Shown piece after piece: positions 5,037 through 5,506 of a stretch of 5,506 bases of DNA. Origin of the DNA: Actinomycetota bacterium (GTDB lineage Bacteria > Actinomycetota > Acidimicrobiia > Spongiisociales > UBA11373); contig JAUYIV010000003.1 in the NCBI GenBank assembly GCA_030688105.1, positions 1-5,506 on the forward strand. Reading direction: 5' to 3'. The stretch's first letter is position 1; each line of letters starts with the position of its first letter. A program made the translations under genes and the position numbers. The notes below the pieces were generated by a model. The model saw only the letters and a program-made list of their open reading frames with translations, was not told the origin of the DNA and ran no database searches.

Positions 5037-5506
5037 TACTTCCTCGGCGTCGACGCGATCAGGGCGGCACCCGCCAGGATGGCCGCGGCGGCGCCGCCGA
5101 ACACGATCAGGCCGACGGTGGACCCGGCTTCGAGGAGCACCCGGCTCAGTCCGTAGACGACTGCGGCGCCGATCCCGATGCCGAGGGCCGGCAGGCCCAT
5201 GGCGGTGACCGCGTCGCGGATGAATGCGCCCGGGCTGCGCGGCCAGGCCTCGCCTCCGATGCCGATTGCCTCCGTGCGGGAGACCCGCTCGACGGTTGCA
5301 CCGACCATGGCCCCGGTGACCGCGCCGGCGATGACCGCAACCAGGACGGCCCGGAACACGGAGAGAGTGACGATCCCGGCTTCGATCGTGCCGCCGGCGC
5401 CCACCGCAGCGCGGGTGGTGGAGAAGCCGATGACGGCGCCAACGGAGCCACCGATGAGGGCCTGTGGACCGGCGATGAAACGTGACTGTTCGGGGGAGGC
5501 CTCCCG
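5036..5506 (-). CDS. Ala/Gly-rich multi-pass membrane protein, 3' part (5' end outside window)
   Basis: Not recognised. On the minus strand the frame is open from the window end (5506) to TAG at 5036-5038, giving 156 residues. A GTG at 5404 could start a 122-residue version, but the 34 residues before it (FIAGPQALIGGSVGAVIGF) form a convincing membrane helix, so the gene most likely continues beyond the window. Four hydrophobic helices are visible at about 10-28, 48-70, 99-120 and 128-151, with the basic C-terminus STPRK. The first two contain GxxxGxxxG glycine-zipper patterns (G19/G23/G27 and G61/G65/G69), suggesting tight helix packing. The hydrophilic stretch between helices 2 and 3 carries ERVSRTEAIG and EAWPRSPGAF. 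No catalytic motif is visible. The zippers could also suggest a channel or pore-type protein, but this is weak. Confidence 0.65.
   Translation of the reverse strand, partial: REASPEQSRFIAGPQALIGGSVGAVIGFSTTRAAVGAGGTIEAGIVTLSVFRAVLVAVIAGAVTGAMVGATVERVSRTEAIGIGGEAWPRSPGAFIRDAVTAMGLPALGIGIGAAVVYGLSRVLLEAGSTVGLIVFGGAAAAILAGAALIASTPRK

Overview
This is high-GC DNA with strong G/C bias at third codon positions, GTG starts mixed with ATG, and tightly overlapping genes. Together with an actinobacterial-looking caa3/aa3-type oxidase, this suggests an aerobic member of the Actinomycetota, perhaps an Acidimicrobiia-like lineage. The taxonomic call is inference from style and protein flavour; no rRNA or other marker is present.

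Positions 1-3203 (+ strand) are the 3' part of a cytochrome c oxidase operon: the C-terminal 386 residues of subunit I (ctaD, cut by the window edge), subunit III (ctaE), the small subunit IV (ctaF-like), the copper-assembly membrane protein CtaG of the Bacillus/caa3 family, and a small unnamed lipoprotein. The junctions are a 4-nt overlap, a 1-nt gap, a 3-nt gap and a 4-nt overlap, so the genes look translationally coupled. Subunit II (ctaC) is probably upstream, outside the window. Subunits I, III and IV form the membrane core that reduces O2 to water and pumps protons. CtaG probably helps deliver copper. The lipoprotein would sit on the outer face of the membrane next to the complex, with unknown function.

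Positions 3204-3350 are a non-coding gap with recurring GTCGG/CCGAC half-sites, two dyads and a possible -10 box placed so that the next gene could be read from a leaderless mRNA. Positions 3351-4313 (+) encode an aminoglycoside-phosphotransferase-fold kinase of unknown substrate. It converges, with 10 nt between stop codons, on a minus-strand gene (4324-4938) for an ABM-domain protein with two C-terminal membrane helices. Upstream of that gene is a 97-nt gap packed with GC-rich inverted repeats, then the 3' part of a minus-strand Ala/Gly-rich membrane protein (5036-5506) that runs off the window.

Most of the window is ordinary respiratory and housekeeping DNA. I see no CRISPR, mobile element, tRNA/rRNA or defence system. 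The least explained items are the oxidase-linked lipoprotein, the dyad-rich gap before the kinase and the glycine-zipper membrane protein.
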